The translations under genes and the position numbers were made by a program. This document shows positions 51,530-54,958 of a DNA stretch of 54,958 bases, piece by piece. The stretch is from Candidatus Hydrogenedentota bacterium. GTDB taxonomy: Bacteria > Hydrogenedentota > Hydrogenedentia > Hydrogenedentales > CAITNO01. The stretch is from positions 1 through 54,958 of the forward strand of contig JAAYBJ010000059.1 of assembly GCA_012730105.1 (NCBI GenBank), in the 5' to 3' direction. How positions within the stretch are numbered: the first letter of the stretch is position 1; each line of letters opens with the position of its first letter. The notes beneath the pieces were generated by a model that worked only from the letters and a program-made list of their open reading frames with translations, did no database searches and was not told the DNA's origin.

Positions 51530-54190
51530 TTAAATCACATACCCAAGGGCTTCCATTTGTTCACGAATTTCGCGGGGCACCTCTTTGGTCGGTGCGCCAG
51601 TCGTCGGCGGGATATGCCAAATAAATATGCGTGGACGATTGGAATGTTCTTGCATTTCTGGCCGAATATATTGATCGCTGAGTGGGTTTAGTTCCTCTTC
51701 AAAGGACGATACCGCCTCTCTTCCATTTGAACCGAAATAAATGTCGAAAGGCGGGGACGCTGTAATTGAAAATTGGACAGGAGCAACCGTGTCCATCAAC
51801 ACATGCAGTTGTTGTGGAAGTGGTGGGTGCAAGGGAATAGTAATAGAATTCTGATTTGATGGTTCAATTATCCGCATTTGTTCCCAAAAACTGTAATAGC
51901 GAACGCCTTGGATTTGAGTCGATGAAGTGATAACTATATTGCCTTCTAATGGCATGTCATTGGGGATATCGAGATTTATCCGCCAACCCGCTTTCGGAAA
52001 ATCGAAATACCGCTCCATTTCAGCCTGTAATTGGTGGGCAATATCTATTTCTTGTGAATAGAGGTCGGTTAACTCTAATGGATCTTTCTCAATATCGTAG
52101 AGATGGTATCCGCTATTGCCTTCAAGTAGTTCTCGATGCAGTTTCCACTTTTCGGACCGTACAGAGAAAAAACGGTCACGTCTCTGTATATGCGTATATT
52201 TTATAGGATGGGTGTTGTTCTCTAATAGATCCGTTAAATCCTGTCCATCGAGTCCTGCGGGCAGTTTAAGGTTAAGAGCGGAAAAGACTGTAGGCAAAAT
52301 GTCTGCAAGAGAGACTTGCGGACGGTATCGCTGTCCTGCAAAGTCTCCGTTTGGAAAACGTATGAACAAGGGGACGCGGCATTCCGTCTCATAAACGCGG
52401 GCGTGGCCATAGTAACCATGTTCTCCCAAGTCTTCACCGTGGTCGGCTGTTACTATGATAAGTGAGTTGTCGTAAAGGTCATGCTGCTTCAGGAAAGCGA
52501 AAAATTTTCCAATGCCTTCATCGACGAAACGGATGCAATCATCATAAAGCGCCGTCATTAAGGAATGCTCATCTTGGGTAAAAGATATATTGCCGAGTAT
52601 TTGTTCATCAAGCAATTCGCTTGCCATGAGCGTGTTTTTGGGAGGAGTGTCAAAGTGGGTGTGTTGCAACCATGGTCGTGAAAAAAACAAGTGGCTGTCG
52701 TCGCCAGGATGGTAGGGATAGCGATAGCCGTCTTGTTTTGTTTTAAAATGAATATCGAAATTATGGAACCAAACAAACATGGAATGGTCTCTATGGCGCT
52801 CAATCCAGGAGGTCATCCGGGGATAGGTCTCATAAAAGGGACGGAAGAGTTTTGTAGGACAGTCATAAAAATCAAACCCCCTCGCATATCCTCGCCATGG
52901 CGCCAGCCACCACAGATGACTGGTAAAACCGGCTGTCAAGTACCCTGCTTGCTGCAGTCCCTCCTGAAAACTCTGGATATGCGGCGAAAGATGAGTTTCT
53001 GATGATACTCCATGCGATTTAGGCGTCAGGCCGGTCAGTATTGTCATGTGCGAGTTGAGTGTCCAAGGCTCTGGCGTCACGGCATTCTCAAAAGCGACCG
53101 CTTCTGTTGCGGCCCATTGATCGAGAAAAGGCGTTGTTTCGCGGTGATATCCATAATAGGAAACATGGTCGGCGCGCAAAGTGTCATTGGTAATCAAAAT
53201 AATGGGAATGCCCCTAGTGGAAAGAACCGGCACACGAAGAGAAGGATTGCCCCAGAACGCATAGTTTTCGCCGGGACCGTCAGGGAAATGTGTTCGCATG
53301 GTAACCTTAATGTTCTTACCACTGTAGGCGGAAAGGTCTACCTGCACCGGTTCCCATCCGGGAGATTCTTTATCCTGAAACGTGGGATGGCATTCAGTCG
53401 ATATTTCTTGAGTGATTGCAGCATGGCCGTCCAGTGAAACTTGAATAATGAACCTTACCGGGTCAGTCGGATTCGTTCCCGCGCGCCTGTGGACTCCGGT
53501 ATATGTTTCCAAAATGCATTTTTCGGGCACCATGAACTTCCAGCCATAGGGAGTATAGGCGGGAAGCACTTCCATGGTTTGTGTGCCCAGTGTTACACGC
53601 CGTTGTATTTTCGGGTCATAGATGAGGGAAACAGCTTCGAAAGTAAATTCAGTTGCGCTTTCAGGTGGAATCAAAAAAAGTTTGTTTATAGAACCAAGCC
53701 AGCAAATATCCTGTTCTGTTATAAGGGGAATTGTGTACTCAGCTGGTTCTTCCGTGTTTTCAACTAGCCATTGTACATTAGGAAGGAGACGTTGGGAAGG
53801 GCCTTCTGGACTCAAGGTGCTTGCCCACGCGAATTTCATTGGCCCATCACCGTTCGTGCGCAGGGTGATCTTCAGGACATTATAGGAATTGGCGGCAATG
53901 GAACAATGGTACCCTATCTGGGTATCTTTTGAGAGTCTCGTTATAGTGGTTGTGACGTCCGTGTCGCTCCTGGTAGCATCTGAAATTTTCCATTTCTGGG
54001 CAGGTAGTAAAAGTGGCTCAAGATCTTGTTGTCGATCCGTTGAAGTCCGCGATAACCGTGTTAATCGTTCTGGCGTGACCGAAATATATGTTTCAGGTTC
54101 AGATGACCTTTTACAGCCGACCAAATATGGAAGGATTAACGATAGAACCAAGGCTACAAAAAGTTTTTTATTTGGATTAATGAGTGTCAT
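51530..54190 (-). CDS. Lipoprotein of the sulfatase/alkaline-phosphatase superfamily
   Basis: The 886-residue protein has a lipoprotein signal peptide with lipobox LVGC (Cys26). Residues 40-325 are beta-rich and look like one or two carbohydrate-binding sandwiches. The hydrolase domain begins at residue 327: ILITNDTLRADHVSYYGY (metal-binding Asp336), PEPWTLNSHMTILTG, and later TADHGEDLGEHGYYGH. The canonical sulfatase C-x-P-S-R is replaced by T-L-N-S-H, with Thr377 where the formylglycine Cys sits, so it is probably a phosphatase, phosphotransferase or other non-FGly hydrolase. The C-terminus has more beta structure. It follows a membrane-protein gene by 24 bases and is likely co-transcribed. 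Confidence 0.8.
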   Translation of the reverse strand: MTLINPNKKLFVALVLSLILPYLVGCKRSSEPETYISVTPERLTRLSRTSTDRQQDLEPLLLPAQKWKISDATRSDTDVTTTITRLSKDTQIGYHCSIAANSYNVLKITLRTNGDGPMKFAWASTLSPEGPSQRLLPNVQWLVENTEEPAEYTIPLITEQDICWLGSINKLFLIPPESATEFTFEAVSLIYDPKIQRRVTLGTQTMEVLPAYTPYGWKFMVPEKCILETYTGVHRRAGTNPTDPVRFIIQVSLDGHAAITQEISTECHPTFQDKESPGWEPVQVDLSAYSGKNIKVTMRTHFPDGPGENYAFWGNPSLRVPVLSTRGIPIILITNDTLRADHVSYYGYHRETTPFLDQWAATEAVAFENAVTPEPWTLNSHMTILTGLTPKSHGVSSETHLSPHIQSFQEGLQQAGYLTAGFTSHLWWLAPWRGYARGFDFYDCPTKLFRPFYETYPRMTSWIERHRDHSMFVWFHNFDIHFKTKQDGYRYPYHPGDDSHLFFSRPWLQHTHFDTPPKNTLMASELLDEQILGNISFTQDEHSLMTALYDDCIRFVDEGIGKFFAFLKQHDLYDNSLIIVTADHGEDLGEHGYYGHARVYETECRVPLFIRFPNGDFAGQRYRPQVSLADILPTVFSALNLKLPAGLDGQDLTDLLENNTHPIKYTHIQRRDRFFSVRSEKWKLHRELLEGNSGYHLYDIEKDPLELTDLYSQEIDIAHQLQAEMERYFDFPKAGWRINLDIPNDMPLEGNIVITSSTQIQGVRYYSFWEQMRIIEPSNQNSITIPLHPPLPQQLHVLMDTVAPVQFSITASPPFDIYFGSNGREAVSSFEEELNPLSDQYIRPEMQEHSNRPRIFIWHIPPTTGAPTKEVPREIREQMEALGYVI

Positions 54191-54214
54191 TGAGCTTACA
54201 CTGTCATGGTGCTA

Positions 54215-54958
54215 TCAACCAGATATCTGCCGCTTGGAAATACTTGCGAATAATAGAAAAACGAGAAGATAGCAGAGGATACCGGCGTAAAATGTTGAAC
54301 GTATACCGGTATTCATGGCTAAGATTGTGGCACCGACACTTCCAAAAACACTGCCCACACCATTAATACCCCAAGCCCAACAGGTCATCTTCAAATTGTT
54401 GTATTCTGCAAGCCGTAATGCATTTGGAAAGAAAAATCCCATGGGCGTGGCCAGAGAAAAGATAATGCCAAAGACGGCTGCCAGACGAAATAGCATATTC
54501 ATGGCCTGTATTTCACGTAAGATGAAGGGCAGAATGGCAATAAGGGCCGTTTGTATTATAAGAACGCCCAGACCGCACAGGATCATTGATCGAAGTAGAA
54601 GTTGTAATTTCATATATTTCGCCAAAAAACTTCCGAACCCGGTGCAGCTGAGCATGATGCCGAGAATTACTGAAAAAGTAAGCGTGGGATTGCCAAGTAA
54701 AAGAAAAAAATGCTGTAATAAGGATAGTTCTATCAGCATGAAGCCCAATCCCAACAAAAAGAAAACGGCAAGGAAATGTATCTGTATAAGATTTGCTCCT
54801 TTTAATTCATTACGCTTAAATAATATCATGGGCGTTAACATGAGAAGGCAAATACAGAGTCCGATTACAAAAAATAATTGAATCAATAGATAAAAAATCC
54901 TTGCGTTCATGCCGAAATCGCGGGTTGCACGAGCCGGATGAAGAAAAGATAGCAGAAA
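54215..54958 (-). CDS. Polytopic membrane protein, C-terminal part, N-terminus outside window
   Basis: The open frame runs through the window edge with no stop in the last codons, so the gene starts beyond the window; an internal ATG at 54910 is not a convincing start. The 247 or so visible residues hold about seven hydrophobic helices with FFLLGLGFMLIELSLLQHF, GIMLSCTGFGSFLA, MGFFFPNALR and WGINGVGSVFGSVGATI. These resemble the membrane half of large spermidine-synthase-like (SpeE-fused) integral membrane proteins. The enzymatic half, if present, would be upstream. It precedes the lipoprotein gene in an apparent operon. Confidence 0.6.
   Translation of the reverse strand, partial: FLLSFLHPARATRDFGMNARIFYLLIQLFFVIGLCICLLMLTPMILFKRNELKGANLIQIHFLAVFFLLGLGFMLIELSLLQHFFLLLGNPTLTFSVILGIMLSCTGFGSFLAKYMKLQLLLRSMILCGLGVLIIQTALIAILPFILREIQAMNMLFRLAAVFGIIFSLATPMGFFFPNALRLAEYNNLKMTCWAWGINGVGSVFGSVGATILAMNTGIRSTFYAGILCYLLVFLLFASISKRQISG

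Overview
The window looks like a chromosomal segment of an uncultivated, Gram-negative-type, free-living bacterium specialised in polysaccharides. I suspect a PVC- or Hydrogenedentota-like lineage, because of two memory-based resemblances: a secreted ELWxSDGT-repeat protein with a long Glu-Gly-Glu tail, a Cys pair and a terminal membrane helix, and a small secreted protein beginning MKKLSLVLA. No marker gene in the window settles the phylum. There are no transposases, integrases, phage genes or CRISPR arrays.

Region 1 (1-3.4 kb) carries the 3' part of a tRNA-Lys, a very small lysine-rich gene, an overlapping ilvN/ptb pair (acetolactate synthase small subunit, phosphate acyltransferase) and a secreted alpha/beta hydrolase. 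Region 2 (3.7-27.3 kb) is mostly extracellular: the repeat protein, a LamG glycoside-hydrolase-like protein, two large GH106 (alpha-L-rhamnosidase)-like proteins, a Tat-exported barrel-like protein, a URO-D/corrinoid-methyltransferase-like protein and a tandem pair of DUF2961 (GH172) proteins. Together these suggest breakdown of a rhamnose- and furanose-containing plant or algal polysaccharide. Set within it is a housekeeping block (16.6-20 kb) with a YtrA-type GntR regulator, an Sfp-like phosphopantetheinyl transferase, dtd, tRNA-Ser(CGA) and serC.

Region 3 (27.4-54.9 kb) reads by eye as more AT-rich, markedly so at 44-52 kb, and looks like a cell-surface glycan or glycoconjugate locus. It holds four intact radical SAM proteins (three with an N-terminal B12-binding-like region), a GT2, a GT2 fused to a radical-SAM-like domain that has lost its cluster motif, four polytopic GT-C-like proteins (two of them a tandem duplicate), a Wzt-like ABC ATPase, an ATP-grasp/epimerase/methyltransferase group, a lipoprotein of the sulfatase superfamily and the C-terminal part of a polytopic membrane protein. 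A plausible reading is that the glycosyltransferases and sugar-modifying enzymes build an unusual glycan, the radical SAM enzymes modify its sugars, lipid or peptide part, and the ABC ATPase powers export. No permease is present in the window.

The most unusual item is the adjacent pair at 36.8-40.5 kb: an intact radical SAM protein followed by a paralogue that keeps the C-terminal cysteine cluster pattern, lacks the radical SAM motif and is fused to a GT2. All functional calls come from reading the sequence and from family knowledge. No database search was run.
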